Assembly: GCF_002878395.1 (NCBI RefSeq)
Contig: NW_025860977.1
Location: 1-64,000, forward strand
DNA from: Capsicum annuum
Lineage: Eukaryota > Streptophyta > Magnoliopsida > Solanales > Solanaceae
DNA length: 64,000 nucleotides
Reading direction: 5' to 3'
Shown here: one piece after another, positions 22,510 through 32,735 of the stretch
How positions within the stretch are numbered: the stretch's first letter is position 1
Layout of the letters: the number at the start of each line of letters is the position of its first letter
The notes under the pieces: generated by a model
Seen by the model: only the letters and a program-made list of their open reading frames with translations
The model's database searches: none
What the model was told of the DNA's origin: nothing
Position numbers and translations under genes: made by a program

Positions 22510-23171
22510 GGTAAGTCAAATTATGTTTTTTAGTTGAATTTGTTATCTGGATAACTGCTACTGTGTTGTTATTTTTTCAACAATGGATATAACCCGATCA
22601 TGAATCCAATATAAGATCCATCTGCTTAAACAGATAAATCATCTGTTGCGATAGATGAGATATCTATTTCAAATGAAGAATGATATGTTGGATTCATGTT
22701 TAAACAGATGGATTATCTGTTGTAACATATGACACATCTGTTGCAACAGATTAGTTATCCGGTGCGACATGATAAATATCTGTTTCAACAGATTAGTAAC
22801 CTGTTACAATAGAACCTGAACACGATTCCAACAAAAGTTTTGTTTGTTGTAATAGGGTAAATATCTATTACAATATATTAATAACATGTTGCAACAGGTA
22901 AGTCATCTATCGCAGCAGGTTAATTATTTGTTGCAACATGTCACTCATCTGTAGGAATCAGCTTCAAAGGTGATTTGGTACTGTAACATCAAACCCAATA
23001 GAAGCTTCATCTGTTGCAATAGATATTCAGGAGCGTAACATGAATACCAATCGGTAAGTAATCTGTTGCGACTGATCACTTTCCTGTTGCAACAGATTAC
23101 ACATCTGTTGGGATTCATTCACGGCACTATGAAATCACTATCAGCTTTTTTTAACAAATGACTTTATTTAG
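22510..23171 (+). repeat. MULE leader intron filled with palindromes
   Basis: Inferred 5' leader intron: donor CCTTG/GTAAGTC at 22510, acceptor TTTATTTAG ending at 23171, nine bases before the ATG at 23181. Between about 22615 and 23120 it holds a dense series of CATCTGTTGCAACAGAT variants, CAGATTA and CATCTGTTGGG half-sites in both orientations. The position matches that of the leader intron of the ULP-like gene, which also ends just before the start codon. Confidence 0.65.
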
Positions 23172-23180
23172 GTACCGCTA

Positions 23181-25500
23181 ATGGAGAGATCAATAATAAT
23201 AGGAGTGTATTGTCATGGTGAATGGATCGAGAAGAGCAATGGATATGTATGGCATTGGAAGGAGGGTGAAATTCTAGAGACGATAGCTATGATAGTCCAA
23301 AGTGATATTTTGTATAATGATTTTGTGAACTTAATCATCATCTTTTGTGGACTGAATTGTCAATCGGAAAAACTCGCCTTCAGCTACATGCACAGCTCGT
23401 TTGAAAATCAAAGGGTACTGCCTTTCAAGATAACTGATTAGGTTCGATTGCGTGCTTATTTAAGTGATTCAACCAGGCCGATGTTAAGGGTGTACATGGT
23501 TGAAAACACGAGAGAGAATGAGAACCAGAACGTAGAAGAAGAAGAACAAGAAGTCTTCTTTGATGATAGGTTGGATGATCTAGACATGAATATTCTAGAT
23601 GATGATCAAACACCTACGCCCGTTGATGCAACCAATACGATGTGCAGTTCTTCTCAATCGACATAGTCTTGAAATCTTCAAGACGACGGTACTAGCTTTT
23701 TTATTGGAATATCATTCAAGGACAATAATGAACTATATGACACTTTGTTTATTTCTTGCTTCAAAAAAGATTTCAGAATAAAGAAGGTGATTAATTTGAG
23801 CAGTGTCTTTTGCTTCAAATGTGCTAATACGAACTGCAAGTAGTGGTTGAGAGCAGTGAAGTACGCAATTTCTGACAGATTCATTATTCATAAACATAAA
23901 AAGCATCACACATGTAGTTCGGAGCACATCTCGAGCCAAAATCCTCACGCCACGACAAAGGTCCTCGGTGAATATTTCAGAAGCAGTTTCCATAATGGCA
24001 AAGGCCTTTCAACAAGTGTTATGGCCAATCAACTCCTTACGGATTTGGGTGTCTTGGTAAGTTATTGGAAGATATATACAGCTCTGGGGATTGCCAAGGA
24101 CCTGATTAGGGGGACACTCGAGCATGGGTATACAGTCCTGGATGTTTACCATTACATGATTGAGTTCAAAAATCCTAGAAGTAAGATGACATTGCATCTG
24201 GATAAAAATAGAAGTTTCAAGTAATTTTTTGTATCCTATGATTGTTGGATTCAAGGTTTTCAAAATTTGAGAAAAGGCATAGTCTTCGATGGTACCTTCT
24301 TGAGGAGCAGGTATAATGAAGTTCTGCTATCGACGGTGGCGCAGGATGCGTAGAATCACATCTTTTCTGTCGCTTTTTATGTAGCAAACAAGGAATGTGA
24401 TGCCTCTTATGAATTTTTTTTGAACAACTGTGAAGCTGCGTCGAAGATACCAAAGATTTGTGTTTTGTATCGGATAGGCATCCAAGTATTCCAAAGATGG
24501 GTTTACTTTTTTTCACTTCAGCTTACTTTGGTTGTTGCATCAGGCATCTTGGAGAGAACATTCGAAACAACTATTACAACAAAATGATCGTCACTTTTTT
24601 TTATAGAGCAGCTAAAGCATATAGTAGAGAGAAGTTTTTAGACCATTTCAATCAAATAGCGGATGTGAATTCCAAGGTACCAGAATTTCTTGTACGTGTC
24701 GATTTTGAGAGATGGAGCTGGGCATTCTGTCCAGCAGATAGGTACATTCTTATGAATTTATTGTCTTGTTTGATTTACAAGTTTAGTATGATGTCTTACT
24801 AAGTGATTCTTTTCTATAGGTACAATATTATGACATCAAACATAGCTGAATCGGTGAATTCATTATTTAACGAAGAAAGAGAATTTCCCATCAACACTAT
24901 GTTGGAAAATATAAGCAAGAAGTATAGCAAATTTTTTAATAAAAGGCGTGTGCAGTTCAAGTGCCCAGGAAAAAGAACCCAATTTGTTCTCGAAATAAAA
25001 AAAATAATATCAACGAACATCAGTTTGGGGAATAGGTTATTCTCTCATAAAATAGAAGATTAAAAATTCAGTATCACCGGTTATGGTGATGCTGCCACGG
25101 TCGATCTTCAAAGAAGATCTTGTACGTGTAGAGTTTTTGACTTGAACAAAATACCTTATCCACATGGTATGGTAGCGTTTCAAGCTCAATACAGTCATAA
25201 ATATGAACCTGAAGTTTACGAGCCTTCTCTCAATATTATTTGGTGGAAAAATATGAAATGGCATATAATAGGCATATTACTCCAGTGCCTCCCGAAGAAT
25301 CTTGGGTTGTTCTTGCAGAGCTTATGGGGAGATTAATACCTCTTCCATATATTGACCCAAGCACTATCAAACAGGGAAGAAAGCCATATAAGAGGAGGCG
25401 TGTAGTTGAAGAATAATTTTCATCAAGAATAAACAAGTGCTCCATATGTAAGTGCGGTGGCCACAAAAGAACTACATGCCCGAATCGTAATCCACCATGA
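23181..25500 (+). pseudogene. MULE (MuDR-like) transposase, degenerate
   Basis: Starts MERSIIIGVYCHGEW. Order of parts: N-terminal region, acidic linker (VEEEEQEVFFDDRLDDLDMN), MuDR N-terminal domain (SSVFCFKCANTNCK, RFIIHKHKKHHTC), MULE DDE domain (first D in IVFDGTFLRSRYN, second in FVSDRHPSIPKMG, E in MTSNIAESVNSLF), a SWIM region (SCTCRVFDLNKIPYPHGM) and a C-terminal zinc knuckle (CSICKCGGHKRTTC), stop at 25498-25500. A 78-bp intron at 24742-24819 splits PADR from YNIMTSN. In-frame stops lie at 23439, 23664, 23670, 23840, 24222 and 24351, and a frameshift near 24440. A SWIM Cys is Tyr (IPYPH). MULE transposases cut and join element ends; this copy is dead. The palindromes around it tie it to the ULP and small genes. 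Confidence 0.9.
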
Positions 25501-25679
25501 TCGTTGTAATTGCAGAAATTTGTGTTGTTGTTTGTTTAATGTGGACTTTTATGTATTTAACTCATTGTCGTGAATCTAATGTTATCATTTATTATATATA
25601 AAATATCTTTTTTAATAATTTGTGCATCAATAAAAAGAAGCAAAACATGAATTAAATAATACAACAAACCACAATTATT

Positions 25680-25815
25680 CTCAACAGTTCCATCAAATTG
25701 GAATGTTTTCCTCCAACAAATGACAAATCTGTCGAAACAGATGGATAATCTGTTGACAGAAATCCAACAAATGACCAGTCTGTTCCAACATATGGTCCAT
25801 CTATTGAAAGAACTC
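25680..25815. repeat. Palindrome array 3' of MULE transposase
   Basis: Half-sites such as AACAGATGGATAATCTGTTG and CCAACAAATGACAAATCTGT, in alternating orientation, about 180 bp after the transposase stop. Confidence 0.65.
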
Positions 25816-26151
25816 AAAATCCAAAATTGCTAGTGCTACTGGATTCAACATTGCTCCTTGCCTCCAACCGTCGACATGTTAACATGTATGTATGTTTAGA
25901 AGAAATAGACAGAATGAAAATTGAATAAGAATTAAAATGCCAAAGTTGACTAAAGTAACTTTTCCATTAAACAAAAAATAAAATACACTAGGTATATGTC
26001 TGATATAGAAAAATTAAAATACATACGCTAAAAGAAAAAAACACATTCTAATTACTATTATCATTATCAATATTATTAATGACAGCCAACCAATCAACTC
26101 GCATCAGCAGGGCCCTCATCAGCCTCTGCATCTCTCTAAACATCGTCGCTC

Positions 26152-26238
26152 TCACATCGACCAACGGTCATTAACTTTCCTTTGAAGTTCCCGCACTGTG
26201 TCGCGTAGAATAGCAATGTTCAAAACAGGATTAGCCAT
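26152..26238 (-). pseudogene. Small MULE-associated protein, copy 1
   Basis: Starts ATG at 26238: MANPVLNIAILRDTVRELQ, then RKVNDRW and a TGA at 26154-26152. A net 10-base deletion relative to copy 2 just before this stop breaks the frame; sequence for the C-terminal half remains downstream to about 26050. An inferred leader intron (minus donor GAG/GTAAGT near 26336, acceptor TGTTCTAG before 26240) and a TATA box precede it. The family is unknown to me; the N-terminal part is an amphipathic, possibly coiled-coil helix. Confidence 0.5.
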
Positions 26239-26447
26239 ATCTAGAACACGCATGAATTGACAAATGTAAAGAAAATGTCCAAAATGTAATACAATGTATA
26301 TGACCAACAAGTAAATTTACACCAGAAAAAACTTACCTCAATGAGAAAGGAATATGCTCTTTGAAGAGAAGTGGTTGAAGATGTCACACGAAGAGAAAAT
26401 ATGCAAAAAATAAATAAAGTTGAGTAGAATGAAGATTAAGGAGGGAC

Positions 26448-26457
26448 CTATTTATAG
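26448..26457 (-). promoter_or_regulatory. TATA box of small gene, copy 1
   Basis: Minus CTATAAATAG, a strong plant TATA consensus, about 110 bp upstream of the inferred leader splice donor. The identical box is kept in copy 2. Confidence 0.65.
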
Positions 26458-26627
26458 AGGATTGAATCTGGACGTGTTAGGCCAAAAGACACGACTGTTT
26501 AGCTCCATTGTATTAATTATATTCAAACTGGTGGAATTTTGTTTTCTATGAAAAGTTACGACATTTTATTTTACATTAATACTTCTTACCTTTTCAAAAT
26601 AGTTTGACACTCATAACAACCGTTATT

Positions 26628-26885
26628 ATTGAGCCGTTGCAAAAGATCATCTATTTGTCGCAATAGATGTAGTATCTGTTGTAACAGATGGATTGAATGT
26701 GCAACAGATGGTCTATCAAAATAGATTTACCATCTGTTACAATAGATGGATTGTATGTGCAACAGATGAGACATCTGATGCAACATATGTATTATCTGTT
26801 GCAACAGATGGATCATATGTTGGAGGAGATGTTTTGATTTCTTCTAACACATGATTCATCAGTTTCAATAGATGGAGAATTCATT
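26628..26885. repeat. Palindrome array in unit 1
   Basis: Repeated CAACAGATGG, CATCTGTTACAATAGATGG, AACAGATGAGACATCTGATG and ATTATCTGTTGCAACAGATG elements; every half-site is followed by one of opposite orientation. Confidence 0.8.
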
Positions 26886-26948
26886 TCATTAACTATTTTG
26901 AATGTGTTAGAAAAAAAGTCACGACTCTTTACCTCTTTTTAATAGCCC

Positions 26949-27155
26949 CTCCGTTTTGTATGGACTTGGCACACCAATTAAGAAAAATATTAATTAGGTG
27001 ATTATTTTACCAAATTGGCCTTATTAATTATGTTTTGAAAGTATAAATGTGAATCATATATACTTTATGTAGTCATTTAATAATAAGGGTAATCTTGGAA
27101 GAATATAATAAAATTCTCTTGATCTTATAAATAGGACAACTAAATTGAAACAAAC
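26949..27155. mobile_element. MITE with CTCCGTTTC-type ends, copy 1
   Basis: About 207 bp from CTCCGTTTTGTATGGACTTG to AACTAAATTGAAACAAAC; the ends are imperfect inverted repeats (CCGTTTC/GAAAC with flanking AAT/ATT) typical of a common plant MITE type. The TATA-like CTTATAAATAGG near its right end belongs to the MITE and is not taken as a gene promoter. It is shared with copy 2, so insertion preceded the tandem duplication. Confidence 0.6.
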
Positions 27156-27204
27156 ATTTTTAGCAAGAAGTAATCACATGTATGCAGATGAATAAACACT
27201 GACT

Positions 27205-27345
27205 GGTCTGTCGCAACAGATTTACCATCTGTTGCAACATATGAATTATATGTTGTGACAGGGACCATATGCTAGAGAAAATATTTTAATTTCTTCCAAC
27301 AGCTGATTTGTCAGTTGCAACAGATGGATATTTTGATTCATCAGC
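27205..27345. repeat. Second palindrome array in unit 1
   Basis: TCTGTCGCAACAGATTTACC, CATCTGTTGCAACATATG and TTGCAACAGATGG. The sequence CACATGTATGCAGATGAATA before it (27176) is repeated after it as CACATGTGTGCAGATGAATA (27406), so the array sits in a local duplication. Confidence 0.7.
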
Positions 27346-28127
27346 TGTTTTGAATGTGTTAAGATAAAAATTCATGAATCTTCACACCTCTTTTTTAATA
27401 GTCATCACATGTGTGCAGATGAATAAACAATACTATTTGACACGTCCTGATGGGGTAGGAAGAATAAGATGTGTGCAATGGATCCCATTTTCATGCGTGG
27501 GAGTTATGTACATTATTGATCAGGCTACTGTGACAGACACACATAAAGTGCAATGATTTTGTGAATGCAGTTTTTTACTGATTAGACATTGATCCTTCAA
27601 ACAAGATCTTTCATTGTATAGTTAAGTTTGATAGGTGCAAACTGATATGGCCGAAGGGTTCCAAAAGGATGGTGTCGATACCCCATTACAATTTAATGAC
27701 AGTTTATGCTCATGTTTTAGCATCATGTTTGGGGAAGGGTTTAAGTTTTTGGCGACAGTTAAATATCCAATAGTGATTGGACCAGTTTTAATGGCGCAAT
27801 GGACTTCTTGAAAGCCCTCTGAAGCCTCGCAATGCAACAAACAACGATGGAACCAATAGATACTGCCCAAGTTCAAATCCATCTGTTGAATGAACTCAAA
27901 AGCCAAAATTGCTAGTGCTATTGGATTCAACATTGCTCCTTGCCTCCAACCGTCAACATGTTACATGTATTTATGTTTAGAAGAAATAGACAGAATGAAA
28001 ATTGAATAAGAATTAAAATTCCAAAGTTGACTAAAGTAAATTTTTTATTAAACAAAAAATAAAATATACTAGGTATATGTCCGATATAGAAAAATTAAAA
28101 TACATACACTAAAAGAAAAAACACATT

Positions 28128-28328
28128 CTAATTATTATTATCATCATCATCATCATTAATGATAGCCGTCCAATCAACTAGCATCAGCAGGGCCCTCATC
28201 AGCCTCTGCATCTCTCTAAACATCATCGCTCTCACAATGACCAAATTCCTCTGCAGGTCATTAACCTTCTTTTGAAGTTACCACACTGTGTCGCGTAGAA
28301 TAGCAATGTTCAAAACAAGATTAGCCAT
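28128..28328 (-). pseudogene. Small MULE-associated protein, copy 2
   Basis: Sixty-seven codons from ATG 28328 to TAG 28130-28128, with one in-frame TAA at codon 17 (28280-28278). Pieces: MANLVLNIAILRDTVW, LQKKVNDLQRNLVIVRAMMF, REMQRLMRALLMLVDW, TAIIND followed by an Asp/Asn tail from a GAT/AAT run. It is predicted to be a small, mainly helical protein with an acidic tail. A TATA box (28538-28547) and leader intron signals match copy 1. Convergent with, and about 2.6 kb from, the transposase. Function unknown. Confidence 0.6.
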
Positions 28329-28537
28329 ATCTAAAACACGCATGAATTGACAAATGTAAAGAAAATGTCCAAAATGTAATACAACATACATGACCAACTA
28401 GTAAATTTACACCAGAAAAAAACTTACCTCAACAAGAAAGGAATATGCTCTTTGAAGAGAAGTGGTTGAAGATGTCACACGAACAGAAAAAATGCAAAAA
28501 TAAATAAAGTTAAGTAGAATGAAGATTAAGGAGGGTC

Positions 28538-28547
28538 CTATTTATAG
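28538..28547 (-). promoter_or_regulatory. TATA box of small gene, copy 2
   Basis: Minus CTATAAATAG, identical to 26448-26457. Confidence 0.65.
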
Positions 28548-28719
28548 AGGATTGAATCTGGACGTGTCAGGCCAAAAGACACGACTGTTCAACTCCATTG
28601 TATTAATTACATTCAAACTGGTAGAATTTTGTTTTTTGTTAAAAGTTGTGACTTTTTATTTTACATTAATACTTCTTACCTTTTTAAAATGGTTTGGCAC
28701 TCGATAACAGCCGTTATTA

Positions 28720-28965
28720 TTGTGCTGTTGCAACAGATCGTCCATCTGTCGCAACAGATGGATTGAATGTGCAACAATTGGTATATCAAAATAGATTTAC
28801 CATCTATTGCAACAGATGGATTGTATGTGCAACAGATGAGACATCTGATGCAACATATGTATTATCTGTTGCAATAGATGAACCATATGTTGGAAGAGAT
28901 ATTTTGATTTCTTCTAACACATATGATGCATCAGTTTCAACAGATGGAGTATTCGGTTCATTAAC
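28720..28965. repeat. Palindrome array in unit 2
   Basis: Includes CCATCTGTCGCAACAGATGG, one base from the perfect palindrome, and CCATCTATTGCAACAGATGG. It corresponds to 26628-26885. The 134-codon open frame across it is a by-product of the repeat. Confidence 0.8.
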
Positions 28966-29019
28966 TATTTTGAATGTGTTAGAAAAAAGTCACGACTCTT
29001 TACCTCTTTTTAATAGTCC

Positions 29020-29226
29020 CTCCGTTTCGAATGGACTTGGCACACCAATTAAGAAAAATATTAATTACGTGATTATTTTACCAAATTGGCCTTATTAATT
29101 ATGTTTTGAAAGTATAAATGTGAATTATATATACTTTATGTAGTCATTTAATAATAAGGGTAATCTTGGAAGAATATAATAAAATTCTCTTGATCTTATA
29201 AATAGGACAACTAAATTGAAACAAAC
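29020..29226. mobile_element. MITE with CTCCGTTTC-type ends, copy 2
   Basis: From CTCCGTTTCGAATGGACTTG to CTAAATTGAAACAAAC; nearly identical to 26949-27155 and duplicated with the unit. Confidence 0.6.
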
Positions 29227-29274
29227 ATTTTTTGCAAGAAGTAATCACATGTATGCAGATGAATAAACACTGGC

Positions 29275-29410
29275 TGGTCTGTCACAACAGATTTACCATT
29301 TGTTGCAACATATGGATTATCTATTGTGACAGGGACCATATACTGGAGGAAATATTTTGATTTCTTCCAATAGCTGATTCGTTAGTTGCAACAGATGGAG
29401 ATTTTGATTC
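29275..29410. repeat. Second palindrome array in unit 2
   Basis: Same elements as 27205-27345 (CTGTCACAACAGATTTACC, TTGCAACATATGG, TTGCAACAGATGG). Confidence 0.7.
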
Positions 29411-29479
29411 ATCAGCTATTTTGAATGTGTTAAGATAAAAAGTCATGACTCTTCACACCTCTTTTTTAATAGTCATCAC

Positions 29480-30430
29480 ATGCGTGCAGATGAATAAACA
29501 ACACTGTCTGACATATTCTGATGGGGTAGGAAGAGTAAGATGCGTGCAATGGATCCCCTTTTCATGCGTGGGAGTTATGTACATTATTGATCAGGCTACC
29601 GTGACAGACACACATAAAGTGCAATGATTTTGTGACTGCAGTTTTTTACTGATTAGACATTGATGCTTCAAACAAGATCTTTCATTGTACAGTTTAGTTT
29701 GATAGGTATGAACTGATAAGGCTGAAGGGTTCCAAAACAGTGGTGTCGATACCCTATTTCAATTTAATGATGGTTTATGCTCATGTTTTAGCATCATGTT
29801 TGGGGAAGGGTTCAAGTTTTTGGTGACAGTTAAATATCCAATAGTGATTGGACCAGTTTTAATGGTGCAATGGACTTCTTGAAAGGCGTCTGAAGCCTCG
29901 CAATGCAAAAAACAATGATAGAACCAATAGATATTGACCTAGTTCAAATTTATATAGATGGATTGCTGGAGGAGACTTTTATATAGTAGAAGGTGCTTGA
30001 GAGAATACCTGTGCAGGAAGGGGGAGGTGGAGAAGGCCATATATCATCTCAAACCTTTTGTACAAGGAAACACAGGGTAGGAAGGAAAGTGTAGCGAAAA
30101 TGGCCAATGAAATTGAAATAAGAAATGAAAAAATTGGATGAGCTTCAAATGTGGTAGTATATCCAAATAGAGCTGGACACTTTGCTCAAGAATGCAGCTA
30201 GTGAGCATGGCCTCAATGAAGACTCTCACAAAGTGCAGGACCAGAACTCTAAGGAAGAAGCTTCATGAGCATGAAAGGTAGTAAGATTGTTGATCAGAAT
30301 TAAAATCTGAACCAACAACTCCTGAATTAAAAATAAGGGAAGTCGAGGCATCAATTTCTGAAGTCTAACTTGCATGCCATGCCTTCTGTTTGTGGCTATG
30401 ATCAGGTCAATATCAGTAGAAACAAAAAGG
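29480..30430. repeat. Large inverted repeat, left arm
   Basis: Pairs in inverted orientation with 30455-31475. Examples: CCAATAGTGATTGGACCAGT (29838) against the reverse complement of 31068-31095; CAGGACCAGAACTCTAAGG (30236) against 30635-30655; ATCAGGTCAATATCAGTAG (30404) against 30465-30490. The arms have several mismatches and small indels. The outer half of this arm is also present in tandem unit 1 (27400-27870). Confidence 0.85.
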
Positions 30431-30454
30431 TCCGAAGTTGGTCCGAAGTCCCAT

Positions 30455-31475
30455 GCCTTGTTGTTTCCACTGCCTTTGACCTGACCAGAGCCATAAACAT
30501 GAGGCAAAGATGCAAGTTTAACTCAAAAAATTGCCACCTTGGCTTGATCCCATATTTTTAATGCAGGAGTAGTTGGTTCAGGTTTTAATTCAGACTGACA
30601 ATCTTACCACCTTCTGTGCTCACAAAGTTTCTTCCTTAGAGTTTTGGTCCTGTATTTTGTGGGTATTCGTTGAGGCCACGCTCGCTAGTTGCAGTCTCTA
30701 GCAAAGTGATCAGCTCAAGTCCTCTTGACCATTCTTCTTTTTCTTCAACGACTGGTGGATTTTCATTTTTGGATACACTTTCACATTCGCAGCTCATTCA
30801 TTTTCTTAATTTTTTAGGTCAATTTCATCAGCCAATTTCGCTACACTTTCCTTCTTACCCAGTTTCCTCTTAAACAAGGACTGAGATGATATATGGCCTT
30901 CTCAACCTCCCTCTTCCCGCATAGGTATTCTCCCAAACACCTTCTGCTGTATAATAGCCTTCTCTAACAACCCATCTATATAAATTTGGATCAGGGGAAT
31001 TTCTATTAGTTCCATCATTGTTTGCTATAGTGCGAGGCTTCCGAGGATTTTCAATAAGTCTATTGATCCATTAAAACAAGTCCAATAATTATTGGATATT
31101 TACACTACCACCATAAACTTGAACCCTTCCCCAAACTTGACACAAAAACATGAGCATAAATTGTCATTAAATTGTAATGGGGTATTGACACCACCGTCTT
31201 GGTCCCTCAGCCTTACTAGTTTGAACCTAACAATCTTAACTGTAAAATGCCATATCTTGTTTGAAGGATTAAAGCCTAATAGGTAAAGAACAAACATTCA
31301 CAAAATCATTGTACTGGATATGTGTTTTCATGATAGGTTGATTAGTAATACATACCTCCCACATATAAAATGGTTCCATCTGCAAGCAGCTTATTTCTCC
31401 AAACCGATATTTACTCTAGCCTTTAAAGCTGGCCGGGCAAAAGTGGATCCAGTTTCACTTTCTTTTATCTGCAAA
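30455..31475. repeat. Large inverted repeat, right arm
   Basis: Inverted partner of 29480-30430. The axis is near 30440 with a loop of only about 25-30 bp (around AAGGTCCGAAGTTGGTCC). In this arm the minus strand keeps splice-like signals (see 31356-32500), so it may be closer to the original sequence than the left arm. Confidence 0.85.
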
Positions 31476-32500
31476 CAAGAGAAATGCATTTGATGTCAAA
31501 CAAGATAAGAAAAAAAAGAACATTACAAAAGGATAACAAAAAATTGAGTGAATCAACAGATGACTAATCTAATGCAACAGATTACCCATCTGTTCAATCG
31601 ATGAGGTATCTGTTGCAATAGATGGATGGCATATTAGAATAGATGGTTCAGCTGTTGGAATAAATCAAATCAGCCTTGCTACTAGTTTGATTTCTTCAAA
31701 TAGTTGCTCCATCGGTACAAAAGGGTAATACAAAATTGAGTGAATCAATAGATGGCCAATATGATGCAACAGATTACCCATCTGTTCAACTGATAAGGCA
31801 TCGTTACAACAAGTGGATGACATGTTGCAACAGATGGGTCATCTGTTGGAATAAATCTTACCAGCGTTGCTACTGGTTTGATTTCTTCAAACAGTTGCTC
31901 CGTCTATTCCAATAGTTGATTCATCAGTTATAACAGTTGAGGAAACTGTTACAACACCAATGACAATAGCATCGACAACAAAGAAACAACACCTTATGTT
32001 TCAACACCATCCACAACACAAACTTCACATGTTCCAACATGACCACCACCTCCATTAACACCACTACCAAAGTGCTAAACAAAAGACATAAAAAAAACTA
32101 TACTGGCAACAAGGCTTTTTAAGTTCTCCCAATAGATGACTTTGTTTTGCATATTTTAATAAAAACAATGATTCATTCATTCAAGACTTAAAAGTCACCT
32201 TTCCTTTAATTTTTTTTATAAATAGAAAACTGGTAATGGGTAAATCATTAATAGCAAAAGATATAAATATATAATTTCAATGACATACAAAGAATAAGAT
32301 GAGATGGAAAGAGCAATAGTGAACCTTACCTGCAATGTCAAAAAAGCAAAGGGATCAAAACATCAATTTCAGTTGAGAAAAGATATTGATCTGTTGAGAT
32401 CCGAAAGGATCCTCATCCAAAAAAGAGAGAAAAGAGAGGAAAAGAGGAAACAAAGAGAATTCAGAATAAAGAAAAATGATAGATGAGTTGAGTCTTACTT
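31356..32500 (-). other. Putative spliced gene fragment, minus strand
   Basis: A leader-like exon (about 32500-32330; T/C-rich, minus TTCTCTTTGTTTCCTCTTTT) ends in a strong donor TTGCAG/GTAAGG at 32329. A candidate next exon, 31468-31356, has an acceptor TTGTTTGCAG and a donor GGGAG/GTATGT; it reads IKESETGSTFARPALKARVN then a stop after GLEK. The 31469-32329 intron holds a palindrome array. I do not recognise the protein. It could be another gene of the MULE family or a captured host fragment. Confidence 0.35.
31545..31955. repeat. Palindrome array in minus-strand intron
   Basis: GCAACAGATTACCCATCTGT occurs twice (near 31576 and 31767), with GTTGCAACAGATGGGTCATC near 31830 and CCAATAGTTGATTCATCAGT at 31910. 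The two halves are related repeats of about 190 bp. 32500-32735, to the right of the leader exon, is AT-rich with nothing recognised. Confidence 0.7.
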
Positions 32501-32735
32501 TATGGCTGAAGGAGAGAGTATATCTAGATATGGATTTTAAATATTCATTAATAACTTTTGTGAGGCACGAGGATATGGTGACATTGAAAAGACCAGATAA
32601 GACTACTCACTCAGGAGATTTTTGAGTTATCCAAGTAGTATGGAGTAATACTTTTTACCGCCTTAGTATTGTACCTTTTTTTTTATCTCAGATAAGAAAT
32701 ACCTAAATTGCTTTAAAAAAAGGATCTTAAAACAT

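Larger units (their letters stand above)
25796..27877. repeat. 2.08-kb tandem duplication, unit 1
   Basis: Begins TCCATCTATTGAAAGAACTC and is followed directly by a second copy at 27878. It contains, in order, the small minus-strand gene, its TATA box, a palindrome array, a MITE, a second palindrome array and a gene-like fragment at 27370-27870. Similarity between units is high along the whole length by eye. Confidence 0.85.
27878..29948. repeat. 2.07-kb tandem duplication, unit 2
   Basis: Second copy of 25796-27877 with the same order of parts. Its right end (after about 29948) runs on into the left arm of the inverted repeat, whereas unit 1 stops at the join. Confidence 0.85.

Noticed and set aside
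27125..27140. CTTATAAATAGG as a promoter TATA box
   Set aside because: It lies inside the right end of the MITE and is not followed by a convincing gene.
27374..27556. 60-codon open frame with a DGVGRI motif, repeated at 29445-29627, recalling RNA-dependent RNA polymerases
   Set aside because: Only a few residues match from memory, the rest does not fit, and the inverted copy encodes something different at the same place.
28694..29098. 134-codon open frame across the palindrome array
   Set aside because: The peptide follows the repeat period and the frame is not open in the sister copy.
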